In this document: one piece after another, positions 9,841-18,743 of the stretch | Layout: each line of letters begins with the position of its first letter | How positions within the stretch are numbered: the stretch's first letter is position 1 | DNA from: Capnocytophaga catalasegens | GTDB taxonomy: Bacteria > Bacteroidota > Bacteroidia > Flavobacteriales > Flavobacteriaceae | DNA length: 64,000 nt | Assembly: GCF_026005215.1 (NCBI RefSeq) | Contig: NZ_BPMA01000031.1 | Span: 1 to 64,000 of the forward strand | Direction of reading: 5' to 3' | Translations under genes and position numbers: made by a program | The notes under the pieces: generated by a model | Told to the model about the DNA's origin: nothing | The model's input: only the letters and a program-made list of their open reading frames with translations | Database searches by the model: none

Positions 9841-9874
9841 ACAAATAATACCTTTCTTTTTCTTTAAAATATAG

Positions 9875-9882
9875 TATCTTTG
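9875..9882 (+). promoter_or_regulatory. -7 box for the rluB-folE gene group
   Basis: TATCTTTG, perfect consensus, 14 bases before the ATG at 9897. Confidence 0.65.
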
Positions 9883-9896
9883 TAAAAAATTTATGT

Positions 9897-10814
9897 ATGA
9901 ACTCAAATAAATCATTTCGTAAAACGAATAATAAACGAAATAATAATGAAAAGAATTCTTTTGAACGGAAATCTTCTACCAAAAATAAACCTTTTTCAAA
10001 AACAAATAATAGAGAAAAAACATTTCAAAAGAACAATAATTTTTCTATAAATACATATAAAAAATCATTCCAAAATAAACAAGAATTCCGCGAAGAAGAG
10101 CAGAAAGATATTCGTTTGAATAAGTTTATTGCTAACGCGGGAATTTGTTCTCGACGTGATGCTGATAAATATATTGTTGCAGGTAATGTTCAAGTGAATG
10201 GACAGGTAATGAATGAGTTGGGATATCGTGTAAAATCGACAGATATAGTTAAGTTTGATGGTAAAGTAATTTCTTCTGAAAGAAAAGAATATATTTTGTT
10301 GAACAAACCAAAAGGATTTATTACAACAACCGAAGATGAAAAAGGGCGCAAAACGGTAATGGACTTGGTTGCAGGTGCTACTTCGGTACGAATAAAACCT
10401 GTAGGAAGGCTTGATAGACTTACCACGGGGCTTCTTTTATTTACCAATGATGGCGATTTAGCAAAAAAACTAACCCATCCCTCACACGGAATTCGCAAAA
10501 TATATCACGTGGTGTTGAATAAAAAACTCTCAGGCGAAGATATCTATAAAATACAAGAAGGACTTACTCTTGAAGATGGATTCGTTCAGGTTGATGAAAT
10601 TAGTTATGTTGAAAATTCGCCTAAAAATGAAATCGGAGTGAAAATACATAGCGGAAAAAACCGTATCGTTCGACGTATTTTTGAGCATTTGGGATATGAA
10701 GTCGAAAAACTTGACCGAGTATCTTTTGCAGGGCTTACTAAGAAAGATCTTCCACGAGGACATTGGAGACACCTTACAGCACAAGAGGTTATAAATCTGA
10801 AAAATATTAAATAA
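9897..10814 (+). CDS. rluB: RluB-type rRNA pseudouridine synthase
   Basis: Converts uridine to pseudouridine, probably in 23S rRNA (RluB/RsuA family). The first 70 residues are a low-complexity N/K/F/S-rich extension, common in Bacteroidota members. An S4 RNA-binding domain follows (LNKFIANAGICSRRDADKYI, about 74-93). The catalytic domain has the family motif GRLDRLTTGLLL with Asp173 as the predicted nucleophile. HSGKNRIVRRIFEHLGY near the C-terminus is also diagnostic. The start is the first ATG after the -7 box. Gaps to the next two genes are short (18 bases each), suggesting an operon ending with folE. RluB versus RluE/RluF is judged from the S4 domain and overall layout. Confidence 0.9.
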   Translation: MNSNKSFRKTNNKRNNNEKNSFERKSSTKNKPFSKTNNREKTFQKNNNFSINTYKKSFQNKQEFREEEQKDIRLNKFIANAGICSRRDADKYIVAGNVQVNGQVMNELGYRVKSTDIVKFDGKVISSERKEYILLNKPKGFITTTEDEKGRKTVMDLVAGATSVRIKPVGRLDRLTTGLLLFTNDGDLAKKLTHPSHGIRKIYHVVLNKKLSGEDIYKIQEGLTLEDGFVQVDEISYVENSPKNEIGVKIHSGKNRIVRRIFEHLGYEVEKLDRVSFAGLTKKDLPRGHWRHLTAQEVINLKNIK

Positions 10815-10832
10815 ATTGAAATAAACGAAAAA

Positions 10833-11204
10833 ATGAAAAAAATTCTTATTCTTTTGGTTTTTGTATTATTGTGTTCAGCAGGAGGTTTTTTCTGGTGGAA
10901 ATATTTTTATGTTTTTGGTGAAGGTGTCAAGTCGGGTTATTTGAACTATGCTGTTTATAAAGGAGATATATTCAAAACATACGAAGGGAAACTTATTCAA
11001 GAAGGTTTTGGAAGAGGCAAAGTAGGAGGTGTTTTGCAGAGTTATGAATTTGAATTTTCGATAGAAAATGAAGAGGTTTTCAATCAGTTGAAATCCAAAG
11101 CTGGAAAATACTTGGATTTGCATTATAAAGAATATCACGGAACACTTCCCTGGCGAGGAAATACCGTTTATATCGTTGATAGAATAGAAAATGTAAGAGA
11201 TTAA
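10833..11204 (+). CDS. Conserved membrane-anchored hypothetical protein
   Basis: 123 residues. An N-terminal hydrophobic helix (about residues 4-24) should act as a membrane anchor or uncleaved signal. It is followed by a small soluble domain with GVKSGYLNYAVYKGDIFKTY and EGKLIQEGFG. This layout recurs in flavobacterial short proteins whose database names are unreliable. There is no enzyme motif. It sits 18 bases after the pseudouridine synthase and 18 before folE, so it is probably co-transcribed. Function unknown. Confidence 0.75.
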   Translation: MKKILILLVFVLLCSAGGFFWWKYFYVFGEGVKSGYLNYAVYKGDIFKTYEGKLIQEGFGRGKVGGVLQSYEFEFSIENEEVFNQLKSKAGKYLDLHYKEYHGTLPWRGNTVYIVDRIENVRD

Positions 11205-11222
11205 AAATTTAAAAGAAAAATT

Positions 11223-11888
11223 ATGTGTAAAGAACACGAAGATATTATAGGAGAAAATCATATTGGAACTTCTGCAAAAACTCCTTTACGTAGTGATGCT
11301 TTTGATATTTCAGAAGAAGAAAAAATTGCTCGTATAGAGAAATCGATGGCAGAAATTATGCAAACACTTGGGCTAGACCTTACGGATGACAGCTTGAAGG
11401 GAACTCCGCGCCGTGTGGCAAAGGCCTATGTAAAAGAATTGTTTGGTGGGCTAAATCCAAAGCGTAAGCCCAGCTCCTCAACTTTTGAAAATAATTATAA
11501 TTATGGAGAAATGCTCGTAGAAAAGAATATCGTAGTGTATTCAACGTGCGAACATCATTTCTTACCGATTGTAGGAAGAGCCCACGTAGGATATATTTCT
11601 AATGGAAAAGTGATAGGTCTTTCCAAAATGAATAGAATTGTAGAATATTATGCCAAACGCCCACAAGTACAAGAAAGATTGACACTTCAAATAGTACAAG
11701 AAATGCAAAGGGTTCTTGGAACACAAGATGTTGCTTGCGTGATTGATGCCAAGCATCTTTGCGTGAATTCTAGAGGAATAAAAGATATTGAAAGCAGTAC
11801 AGTTACAGCAGAATATGGAGGAAAATTTAAAGAAGAAAGCATTAAAAAAGAATTTTTAAAATATATCCAGATGGAAACAAAATATTAA
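11223..11888 (+). CDS. folE: GTP cyclohydrolase I
   Basis: Catalyses GTP to 7,8-dihydroneopterin triphosphate, first step of folate synthesis. The 221 residues match the bacterial type I enzyme. Zinc ligands are in place: Cys109 and His112 in [10 protein letters not shown], and Cys180 in [10 protein letters not shown]. The family blocks TPRRVAKAY and [20 protein letters not shown] are present. The N-terminal 35 residues are variable, as usual. Last gene of a likely three-gene run; the downstream Fic gene begins 55 bases later. Confidence 0.97.
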   Translation: MCKEHEDIIGENHIGTSAKTPLRSDAFDISEEEKIARIEKSMAEIMQTLGLDLTDDSLKGTPRRVAKAYVKELFGGLNPKRKPSSSTFENNYNYGEMLVEKNIVVYSTCEHHFLPIVGRAHVGYISNGKVIGLSKMNRIVEYYAKRPQVQERLTLQIVQEMQRVLGTQDVACVIDAKHLCVNSRGIKDIESSTVTAEYGGKFKEESIKKEFLKYIQMETKY

Positions 11889-11943
11889 GTTTTTGTTTTT
11901 GTGGGAATTATGGAAGGAAAGATATATTTGTAAAAGAATTAAA

Positions 11944-12492
11944 ATGAAAAACATCGATCAGCAGAGTATTGAAAAAGCCTATCAGTTGTTTGAAAGTGGA
12001 GCTATTGACCAAATGGAAATCGGAACAACCAAAGGTTTGCAACAAATTCACGCATATTTGTTCGGCGGATTGTATGATTTTGCTGGGAAAATTCGAACAC
12101 TAAACATTTCAAAAGGTGGTTTTCGATTTGCTAATAGTTTGTATATCAATGAAATATTAGTAAAAATAGAACAAATGCCTGAAACTACGTTTGAAAAAAT
12201 CATTGCCAAATATGTGGAAATGAACATTGCACACCCTTTTATGGAAGGCAACGGCAGAACTATGCGAATTTGGCTCGATATGATGCTGAAAAAGAACCTA
12301 AAAAAGGTGGTCAATTGGCAATTTGTCGATAAAACACTTTACCTCCAAGCAATGGAACGCAGTCCTATCAATGATTTGGAAATTCGTTTTCTTTTGAAAG
12401 AAAATCTTACCGAAAATGTAAACGATAGAGAGATTATTTTCAAAGGAATAGAACAATCTTATTATTACGAAGGGTATAGAAAGGAGAAGTGA
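11944..12492 (+). CDS. Fic-domain AMPylase, class III-like with C-terminal inhibitory motif
   Basis: Fic proteins transfer AMP or related groups to target hydroxyls. The open frame runs back to 11893, but the ATG at 11944 (MKNIDQQS) gives the normal Fic N-terminus, 182 residues. The full catalytic motif [12 protein letters not shown] is at residues 97-108. A beta-hairpin target dock ([20 protein letters not shown]) precedes it. Near the C-terminus QSYYYEGY supplies the (S/T)xxxE(G/N) inhibitory signature (S172, E176, G177), placed as in class III, self-inhibited Fic proteins such as the Neisseria type. So no separate antitoxin is needed. The stop overlaps a possible GTG start of the methyltransferase, linking it physically to the restriction locus downstream. 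Confidence 0.9.
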   Translation: MKNIDQQSIEKAYQLFESGAIDQMEIGTTKGLQQIHAYLFGGLYDFAGKIRTLNISKGGFRFANSLYINEILVKIEQMPETTFEKIIAKYVEMNIAHPFMEGNGRTMRIWLDMMLKKNLKKVVNWQFVDKTLYLQAMERSPINDLEIRFLLKENLTENVNDREIIFKGIEQSYYYEGYRKEK

Positions 12493-12521
12493 TTTATAAA
12501 ATAATCGAATATTTTTGTAAA

Positions 12522-14102
12522 ATGCCAGAACAATTATTTACAATAAAAGATGCGAGTCTTTGGGCTACGGAATATACGGGTAAGCGTGTAACGACTTCCA
12601 ATATTTCGTATCTGATTCAATATGGGAGGGTGAAAAAAATCGAGACTAACGGCATTACTCAAATTTATCAGAAAGAATTAGAAAACTATTATAATTCACA
12701 GACACACAACAAAGAATCAGAGTGGAAAGAAAAATTGGGATATGATTTGAATTGGCATTTATCGTTTGACCAATATAAAGAATCAGAAACCACCAAACAC
12801 GTTCATCGTTTGCATCCGTATAAAGGAAAATTCATTCCGCAATTGGTTGAATATTTTTTAGACAGCCATACCGACGAATTTAAAAAAGAGGTATTTTTTC
12901 AAAAAGGAGATATTGTACTTGACCCATTTTCAGGAAGTGGGACTACTATGGTACAAGCCTCTGAATTAGGTATTCACGCTATCGGAATTGATATTTCTAT
13001 GTTCAATACATTGATAGGAAATAGCAAAGTAGGTAAATACGATTTGTTTGATATTCAGGAGCAAACGAGAAAAATAACTCATAAATTAAAATTATTCTTA
13101 GCAGAAAGACATATCCTTGATTTTGATGTGGAATTGTTAGAGGCTCTCAATGAATTTAATAAATTGTATTTTCCAGTTCCGGATTATAAATACAGACTTC
13201 GTCAAAAAGAAATCGACGGAAAAATTTATGGAGCTGAAAAAGAACAATTATTTTTAGAAAAATATTACGCTTTGATTGAGAAATATAATATCCGGTTAAA
13301 GCAAGAAAAAACAGAAAGTTTTTTGGATAAATGGTACATTAAAAATGTCCGAGAGGAGATTGATTTTGTGTTTGATTTGATAAAACAAATTGAAAATCCG
13401 AGAACTAAAAATATTGTTACTATTATTCTAAGTCGAACTATTCGCAGTTGTAGAGCAACTACACACGCAGATTTAGCAACACTTATAGAACCTGTGATGA
13501 CCACTTATTATTGTGCAAAACACGGGAAAATATGTAAACCATTGTTTTCTATCCTTAAATGGTGGGAAACATATTCCAAAGATACCATCAAACGACTTCA
13601 AGAGTTTGCAACTTTACGAACAAACACTTTTCAAATTTGTTTGCAAGGCGATAGCAGAAATGTTGATATTGAGGAGGATTTAGCAAAAAAATATCCTCAA
13701 TTTGCCGAATTGGTGAAGCAACAAAAAATAAAAAGTATTTTTTCATCGCCTCCTTATGTTGGGCTTATTGACTATCACGAACAACACGCCTATGCCTATG
13801 ATTTATTTGGTTTTGAACGCAATGATGACAAAGAAATCGGTCCGCTGTTCAAAGGACAAGGGCAAGAAGCTAAAAAATCGTATGTAGAAGGCATTTCTAT
13901 GGTTTTAAACAATTGCAAAAAGTATTTAGTAGAGGATTATGATGTATTTTTGGTGGCGAATGATAAATATAATTTGTATCCACAAATCGCCGAAAAAGCA
14001 GGAATGCAAATTGTCAATCAGTACAAACGTCCGGTACTAAACCGTACCGAAAAAGATAAAAATGCGTATGCAGAGATAATATTTCATTTAAAAAAAGCAT
14101 AA
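12522..14102 (+). CDS. Type II DNA methyltransferase
   Basis: Protects host DNA for the adjacent TdeIII-like nuclease. An N-terminal helix-turn-helix-like stretch (FTIKDASLWATEYTGKRV) may bind its own operator or DNA target. The SAM-binding motif I is DPFSGSGTTM, about residue 140. The catalytic motif IV is SSPPYVGLIDYHEQ, about residue 410. Motif I thus precedes motif IV with a long target-recognition region between them, an alpha-type order for an N6-adenine or N4-cytosine enzyme; SPPY favours N4-cytosine. A GTG at 12489 overlaps the fic stop codon, but the ATG at 12522 avoids an odd leader and is preferred. A 72-aa gene and the nuclease follow directly. Confidence 0.88.
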   Translation: MPEQLFTIKDASLWATEYTGKRVTTSNISYLIQYGRVKKIETNGITQIYQKELENYYNSQTHNKESEWKEKLGYDLNWHLSFDQYKESETTKHVHRLHPYKGKFIPQLVEYFLDSHTDEFKKEVFFQKGDIVLDPFSGSGTTMVQASELGIHAIGIDISMFNTLIGNSKVGKYDLFDIQEQTRKITHKLKLFLAERHILDFDVELLEALNEFNKLYFPVPDYKYRLRQKEIDGKIYGAEKEQLFLEKYYALIEKYNIRLKQEKTESFLDKWYIKNVREEIDFVFDLIKQIENPRTKNIVTIILSRTIRSCRATTHADLATLIEPVMTTYYCAKHGKICKPLFSILKWWETYSKDTIKRLQEFATLRTNTFQICLQGDSRNVDIEEDLAKKYPQFAELVKQQKIKSIFSSPPYVGLIDYHEQHAYAYDLFGFERNDDKEIGPLFKGQGQEAKKSYVEGISMVLNNCKKYLVEDYDVFLVANDKYNLYPQIAEKAGMQIVNQYKRPVLNRTEKDKNAYAEIIFHLKKA

Positions 14103-14105
14103 AAA

Positions 14106-14324
14106 ATGGATGATATTAATTATGAAAAATCTATATATACTCTTACAATTGAAGATTTACAAAAGGTAGCAGATGATGTTCTCAATAGGAAATTAACATT
14201 ATCGGAAATAGAAATACTTGAAGATAGAATAGGAGACTATATAGATTGGTACTCTATTATAGATTTGCTAATTTTTGATAATATAAAAGACGATAATGGC
14301 ACTAACTCCACAACAAATAACTAA
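14106..14324 (+). CDS. Small acidic protein between methyltransferase and nuclease
   Basis: 72 residues, acidic, mostly predicted helix (TIEDLQKVADDVLNRKLTLS, then IGDYIDWYSIIDLLI). It starts 3 bases after the methyltransferase stop, and its last 29 bases overlap the nuclease start. Such tight packing implies translational coupling. I do not recognise the family. It could be a controller or a nuclease partner; it lacks an obvious helix-turn-helix, so a classical C-protein is unlikely. Confidence 0.65.
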   Translation: MDDINYEKSIYTLTIEDLQKVADDVLNRKLTLSEIEILEDRIGDYIDWYSIIDLLIFDNIKDDNGTNSTTNN

Positions 14325-15078
14325 CATAGAAAACACTTTACGCCATAGTTTGCGGAATAAGTTTCAAAACTATAATCCAGAACCTGCCGTAATGCCTTTT
14401 CATACACGCCTTTTAGGGCAGGATAGAATGGCGTTGTTCTCTTTTATTCATTCGTTGAATACCAATTTTGGCACAACAATATTTGAGCCTGTTGCTAAAT
14501 CTTTGGCTGAAAGTAAGTTTAAAAATGTAAAGTTGCAAGCCACAGCAGGTACTCAAATTAGCACAGAAGCACAGCGTGTTATTCAAGATATTATAGATAA
14601 TCTTACGGCAGCAACGGATAAACCTGTCAAAGATGTAGAAATCGAACGAATTAGAAAAGTTTGTCAACAAGGTGTAATGAAAAAAGTAAAACCTACCAAA
14701 GTTGATATTTGGCTTGAAAGTGAAACTGATGAACTCTTTTTGTTTGATATAAAAACTGCTAAACCAAACAAGGGAGGATTTAAAGAATTTAAACGTACAC
14801 TTCTGGAATGGGTAGCTTGTGTATTAGCAGAAAATCCAGAAGCTAAAATAAATACACTAATAGCAATCCCTTACAATCCTTATGAACCCAAGCCTTATTC
14901 TCGTTGGACTATGGCAGGAATGTTAGATTTAGACAAAGAACTCAAAGTAGCTCACGAATTTTGGGATTTTCTTGGAGGCCAAGGAACATATCAAGATCTG
15001 TTAGGTTGTTTTGAACGTGTAGGAGTAGAGCTACGCCCAGAAATAGGCGAATATTTTAAGAATTTCAATAAAGTATAA
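14296..15078 (+). CDS. TdeIII-family type II restriction endonuclease
   Basis: Cleaves unmodified DNA. The 260-residue protein resembles the TdeIII group of PD-(D/E)xK nucleases. Likely catalytic residues are D137 (in TKVDIWLESET) and D151/K153 in LFLFDIKTAKPN, matching D...(D/E)xK. The FKRTLLEWVACVLAENP and AIPYNPYEPKPYSRW stretches are also familiar in this group. TdeIII-type enzymes recognise GGNCC; whether this one does is inference. It is translated from an ATG inside the end of the 72-aa gene and ends 3 bases before cysS. It appears intact, so the system is probably active. Confidence 0.85.
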   Translation: MALTPQQITNIENTLRHSLRNKFQNYNPEPAVMPFHTRLLGQDRMALFSFIHSLNTNFGTTIFEPVAKSLAESKFKNVKLQATAGTQISTEAQRVIQDIIDNLTAATDKPVKDVEIERIRKVCQQGVMKKVKPTKVDIWLESETDELFLFDIKTAKPNKGGFKEFKRTLLEWVACVLAENPEAKINTLIAIPYNPYEPKPYSRWTMAGMLDLDKELKVAHEFWDFLGGQGTYQDLLGCFERVGVELRPEIGEYFKNFNKV

Positions 15079-15081
15079 TAT

Positions 15082-16548
15082 ATGCAATTAAAAATATACA
15101 ACTCGCTTTCGGGCGAAAAAGAATTGTTTAAACCCTTGAAAGAGGGGTATGTAGGAATGTACGTTTGTGGGCCTACGGTGTACAGCAATGTGCATTTGGG
15201 AAATGTGCGTACGTTTATGTCGTTTGATTTTATCTTTCGGACGCTCAAGTATTTGGGTTACAAAGTGCGTTACGTTCGCAATATTACCGATGCGGGACAC
15301 TTGACCGATGACGGAAATGTGGATAACGACCGATTCGTAAAACAATCCCGATTGGAGAAGCTCGAACCGATGGAGATTGTGCAGAAATACACCGTTGATT
15401 TTCACAAGGTTTTGGAAATGTTTAACTTGCAACCGCCTACCATCGAACCGACAGCTACGGGACATATTTTGGAACAAATTCAGCTTACCGAAAAGCTCAT
15501 CAAAGACGGATTTGCATACGAAAGCAACGGTTCGGTATATTTTGACGTGTTGGAATACAACCGTCGAGGTCTGAATTATGGCGAACTTTCTCGCAGAAAT
15601 ATTGAAGAACTTTTTGCCAATACCCGCGATTTGGACGGACAAGGTGAAAAACGGAATCCGCAAGATTTTGCCTTGTGGAAAAAGGCTTCTCCCGCTCATA
15701 TTATGCGTTGGGCTTCACCTTGGGGCAATGGTTTCCCTGGTTGGCATTTGGAATGTACTGTAATGAGTACCAAGTATTTGGGAGAAGAATTTGATATTCA
15801 CGGTGGTGGAATGGATTTAAAATTTCCGCATCACGAATGCGAAATTGCACAAGGAAAAGCAGGACACGGACATTCGCCAGTTCGCTATTGGATGCACGCC
15901 AATATGCTGACAATGAATGGACAACGAATGAGTAAATCTACTGGAAATTATATTTTGCCGATGCAACTCATCTCGGGTGAAAACAACTTTTTTGAAAAAG
16001 TCTTTTCGCCAAGTGTGGTGCGTTTTTGCTTTATGCAGGCTCATTATCGCTCGGTTTTGGACATTTCCAACGAAGCGATGCTTGCAGCCGAAAAAGGTTT
16101 TGTACGACTGATGGAAGCTGTAAAAGTTTTACCTACATTGCCAATTTCTGAAAAATCATCATTCGACTTGCAAACGTGGAAAAAAACGTGTGAAGAAGCC
16201 TTGACAGACGATTTTAATTCTCCGATTTTGATTGCACAATTGTTTGAAATTGTGAAGTTTATCAATTTAATCAAAGACGGAAAAGAAACGATTTCTGCCA
16301 CCGATAAAGAAATGTTGATAGCCACGTTAAACACGTATGTTTTTGATGTATTAGGGTTGGAAGACAATCAGCAAAATGCTCAAAACAACGATAAATTGGA
16401 CGGCGTTTTGCAAATGCTTATCAATATGCGATTGGAAGCCAGAGCTAACAAAGACTGGGCGTTGTCCGATAAAATTCGTGATGAACTCAAAGCCCTGGGC
16501 ATTCAGCTTAAAGACGGAAAAGACGGAACAAGTTATAGTTTGGAATAA
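15082..16548 (+). CDS. cysS: Cysteinyl-tRNA synthetase
   Basis: Charges tRNA-Cys; class I monomer with a zinc site. 488 residues. The HIGH-type motif is [19 protein letters not shown] near the N-terminus. The zinc-site region is [15 protein letters not shown] then [15 protein letters not shown]. The KMSKS motif is [11 protein letters not shown]. The C-terminal DALR-like helical domain closes with [14 protein letters not shown]. It starts 3 bases after the nuclease stop, so restriction genes were inserted directly upstream of this essential gene or are read through into it. GC content is higher than in the restriction genes. A strong terminator follows. Confidence 0.97.
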   Translation: MQLKIYNSLSGEKELFKPLKEGYVGMYVCGPTVYSNVHLGNVRTFMSFDFIFRTLKYLGYKVRYVRNITDAGHLTDDGNVDNDRFVKQSRLEKLEPMEIVQKYTVDFHKVLEMFNLQPPTIEPTATGHILEQIQLTEKLIKDGFAYESNGSVYFDVLEYNRRGLNYGELSRRNIEELFANTRDLDGQGEKRNPQDFALWKKASPAHIMRWASPWGNGFPGWHLECTVMSTKYLGEEFDIHGGGMDLKFPHHECEIAQGKAGHGHSPVRYWMHANMLTMNGQRMSKSTGNYILPMQLISGENNFFEKVFSPSVVRFCFMQAHYRSVLDISNEAMLAAEKGFVRLMEAVKVLPTLPISEKSSFDLQTWKKTCEEALTDDFNSPILIAQLFEIVKFINLIKDGKETISATDKEMLIATLNTYVFDVLGLEDNQQNAQNNDKLDGVLQMLINMRLEARANKDWALSDKIRDELKALGIQLKDGKDGTSYSLE

Positions 16549-16557
16549 AAGAGATAA

Positions 16558-16594
16558 ATAAAACGGGATTTTACAATTTCCCGTTTTATTTTTT
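16558..16594 (+). terminator. Terminator of cysS
   Basis: Eleven-bp perfect stem (ATAAAACGGGA / TCCCGTTTTAT), 10-base loop, then TTTTTT. Confidence 0.85.
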
Positions 16595-16677
16595 AGAATA
16601 TACCCAATAAGATGGCTTTATGAAAATATAAATTAGAGTATAAATACTTTTTCTTTTAAGAATAGCAAAAAAAGGAG

Positions 16678-18594
16678 CTAAGATTTACTATTATCAGAGA
16701 GAATATTTTGTAAAAAATCTTCGAGAGTATTATTTGTTTTGATATTTAGTTTTTGTTTTATTCGGTATTTACTCATACGTACGCTTGTAATTTCTACATT
16801 GAAAATAGTTGCAATTTCTTTGGTTGATAATTTCAGATATATGTAAGCACAATATTTTAAATCAAGAGAGGTTAATTTATCATTTGAGAGTTTTTTTAAC
16901 TTGTCAAAAAAGTTAGGGTGTATATCTTGAAATTCTTTAACTGTTTGATTTATTGTTTCTTCTAAGTATTTTTCATTTCTAAAAATACGTTCAATATTAA
17001 AACTTTCGCCATCTTCTTTTATTCTATCTTTAATTTCTTTTAAGAGTTTATTTTTTCTTTCAATTTGTAGTGTATTGAATAGTATTTCCTTTTGCATTTG
17101 TTCATTTTTCAAATACAAAAGTTCTTTTTCAGCTTTCATTCGTGCTTTTTCTTCTTTTTCAAGTTGTATTTGCATTTTTACTTGTTTTTCCATTTGTAAT
17201 TTTTGTATAGATAGTAAGCGTCTTTCTTTTTCTTTAAGAAGTGCTTTTGCTTTTGCTTCATCGTTTTCTTTTTTGAGTCTCAGCTCTTTTTCAGTTTGTA
17301 ATTTTGTTTTATTTCTATAAAAAATAAAAATGATAAATAAAGAAAAAAGAGCTAATATGGTAATACTTATATACAAATAGTTTAAAAGTTTTCTATTTTT
17401 GGCAAGTTTAGTTATTATTTCTATCTCTTGTTTTATTTGTTTGTTTTCAAATTCTGCTTCAAGTCTAAAAATTTTTTCTAATTGTTTTTGATTATATAAT
17501 AAATTTGTATATTTTTCTTTTTCTTCTTTTAATGAAAATGCTTTTTCATAATTTTTATTTGTTTTATATAAGTTTGAAAGTGCATCAGTGATAGAAATTA
17601 TTGTATAATAGTCAGGATTTTTTTGTAAATTAAGATCAATTAAAGATTTGATAAGTAACTGTTCTGCATAGCTACTATTACCTTCATTTAGAGCAAGCAT
17701 AGCAAGTATTCCATTTGCATTGGCTTGTATTGAGGTAGTATTTTCTTTATTTTTGGTTATATTTTTAGCAATATTGACATATTTTTTTATGCTATCATTT
17801 ATATCTTTTTTAGAAATATTTTCGTTTTGATAATAATAGTTTGCAATATTGATATTTGTTATAGCGTAAGTTTTTGTACTTATTTTATCAGGATATTTTT
17901 TATAAAGTGAAGAAGATTCTTTCAAATAAATTAAAATACTATCTTTATAAGTTTGATTTTGTTCCTTTTTATATAGATATTCCATTACGATTGATTTAGC
18001 GCTATATCCATTAGAAAGCAAATTATAGTTTTTAACTTTTTTGGAATATTTTATAGTCAAATTTGCATAATTTTGAGCTTGATTTACTTGATCAAAGTTC
18101 GAATATGCTCCGTAAAGAATATAATAGATACGAGGTTTTATATTTTCTAAGTTATATTTTATAGCAATGTCCAATGCACTTTGACTATTTTCAACTGCTA
18201 AATTTCGGATATCTAAATAGTTATAATAATAAGCCTTTGTATAATATTTATATGCAATAGCTTGTGGTGTATTGAATTTTTTGGAAGAAGATTCAGCTTT
18301 ATACATCATATCTTTTGCTAACGAATTATTATTTGTAGCAAAATAAAATTTAACATATTCGCTATAAATTTGTGGTAAATAATCTGAATTTATTTTTATA
18401 GCTTTTGACTCTATTTGTTGTAATAAACTTAGTGCTTGGTCAAAATTACTTTCACCACGTAGAAATTCAATTTTTTCTAATGCTATTTCAAATTGATTTG
18501 TATCTTCTTGTCCAAATATTTTAATAGTCATAAAAAAAATTACTATAAATAAAATAAATTTTGGTATATATACTTTTTTAGATTCTTTTTTCAT
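16678..18594 (-). CDS. TPR-containing membrane regulator with LuxR-type HTH
   Basis: One-component signalling protein typical of Bacteroidota. From the N-terminus: a signal peptide (FILFIVIFFMTIKIFGQ), about 350 residues of TPR helices in the periplasm, a transmembrane helix (YISITILALFSLFIIFIFY, about 410-430), then a long K/E-rich coiled coil. It ends with a C-terminal LuxR/GerE-like helix-turn-helix (LSTKEIATIFNVEITSVRMS) in the cytoplasm. The ATG at 18594 is chosen over the upstream TTG at 18600. A perfect 9-bp inverted repeat overlaps its predicted transcription start, suggesting autoregulation. It is convergent with cysS. Ligand and regulon unknown. Confidence 0.85.
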   Translation of the reverse strand: MKKESKKVYIPKFILFIVIFFMTIKIFGQEDTNQFEIALEKIEFLRGESNFDQALSLLQQIESKAIKINSDYLPQIYSEYVKFYFATNNNSLAKDMMYKAESSSKKFNTPQAIAYKYYTKAYYYNYLDIRNLAVENSQSALDIAIKYNLENIKPRIYYILYGAYSNFDQVNQAQNYANLTIKYSKKVKNYNLLSNGYSAKSIVMEYLYKKEQNQTYKDSILIYLKESSSLYKKYPDKISTKTYAITNINIANYYYQNENISKKDINDSIKKYVNIAKNITKNKENTTSIQANANGILAMLALNEGNSSYAEQLLIKSLIDLNLQKNPDYYTIISITDALSNLYKTNKNYEKAFSLKEEKEKYTNLLYNQKQLEKIFRLEAEFENKQIKQEIEIITKLAKNRKLLNYLYISITILALFSLFIIFIFYRNKTKLQTEKELRLKKENDEAKAKALLKEKERRLLSIQKLQMEKQVKMQIQLEKEEKARMKAEKELLYLKNEQMQKEILFNTLQIERKNKLLKEIKDRIKEDGESFNIERIFRNEKYLEETINQTVKEFQDIHPNFFDKLKKLSNDKLTSLDLKYCAYIYLKLSTKEIATIFNVEITSVRMSKYRIKQKLNIKTNNTLEDFLQNILSDNSKS

Positions 18595-18623
18595 AAGCAA
18601 AGCTATTAAGTTTTTATTTTATA

Positions 18624-18644
18624 TTACTTATAAGATATAAGTAA
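18624..18644. promoter_or_regulatory. Operator-like inverted repeat at the TPR regulator start site
   Basis: TTACTTATA, 3-base centre AGA, TATAAGTAA: perfect 9-bp arms. It lies immediately downstream of the minus-strand -7 box (18647-18654), where RNA polymerase would start. Confidence 0.5.
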
Positions 18645-18646
18645 GG

Positions 18647-18654
18647 CAAAAATA
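18647..18654 (-). promoter_or_regulatory. -7 box for the TPR/LuxR-type regulator
   Basis: CAAAAATA on the plus strand, i.e. TATTTTTG on the coding strand, 52 bases upstream of the ATG. Confidence 0.5.
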
Positions 18655-18719
18655 TAATTTTTTATTTAAAAATAAAATATTTTATAGATAAAAAATTAGA
18701 ATTTATATCAGAAATTTAC

Positions 18720-18727
18720 TATCTTTG
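18720..18727 (+). promoter_or_regulatory. -7 box for hflX
   Basis: TATCTTTG followed by GCAT, 16 bases before the hflX ATG. Confidence 0.65.
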
Positions 18728-18743
18728 CATAAAAAATTAGATA

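Noticed and set aside
15088..15699. 203-codon minus-strand frame inside cysS
   Set aside because: Antisense shadow of a GC-richer coding gene; the same applies to long antisense frames in lysS and tolC.
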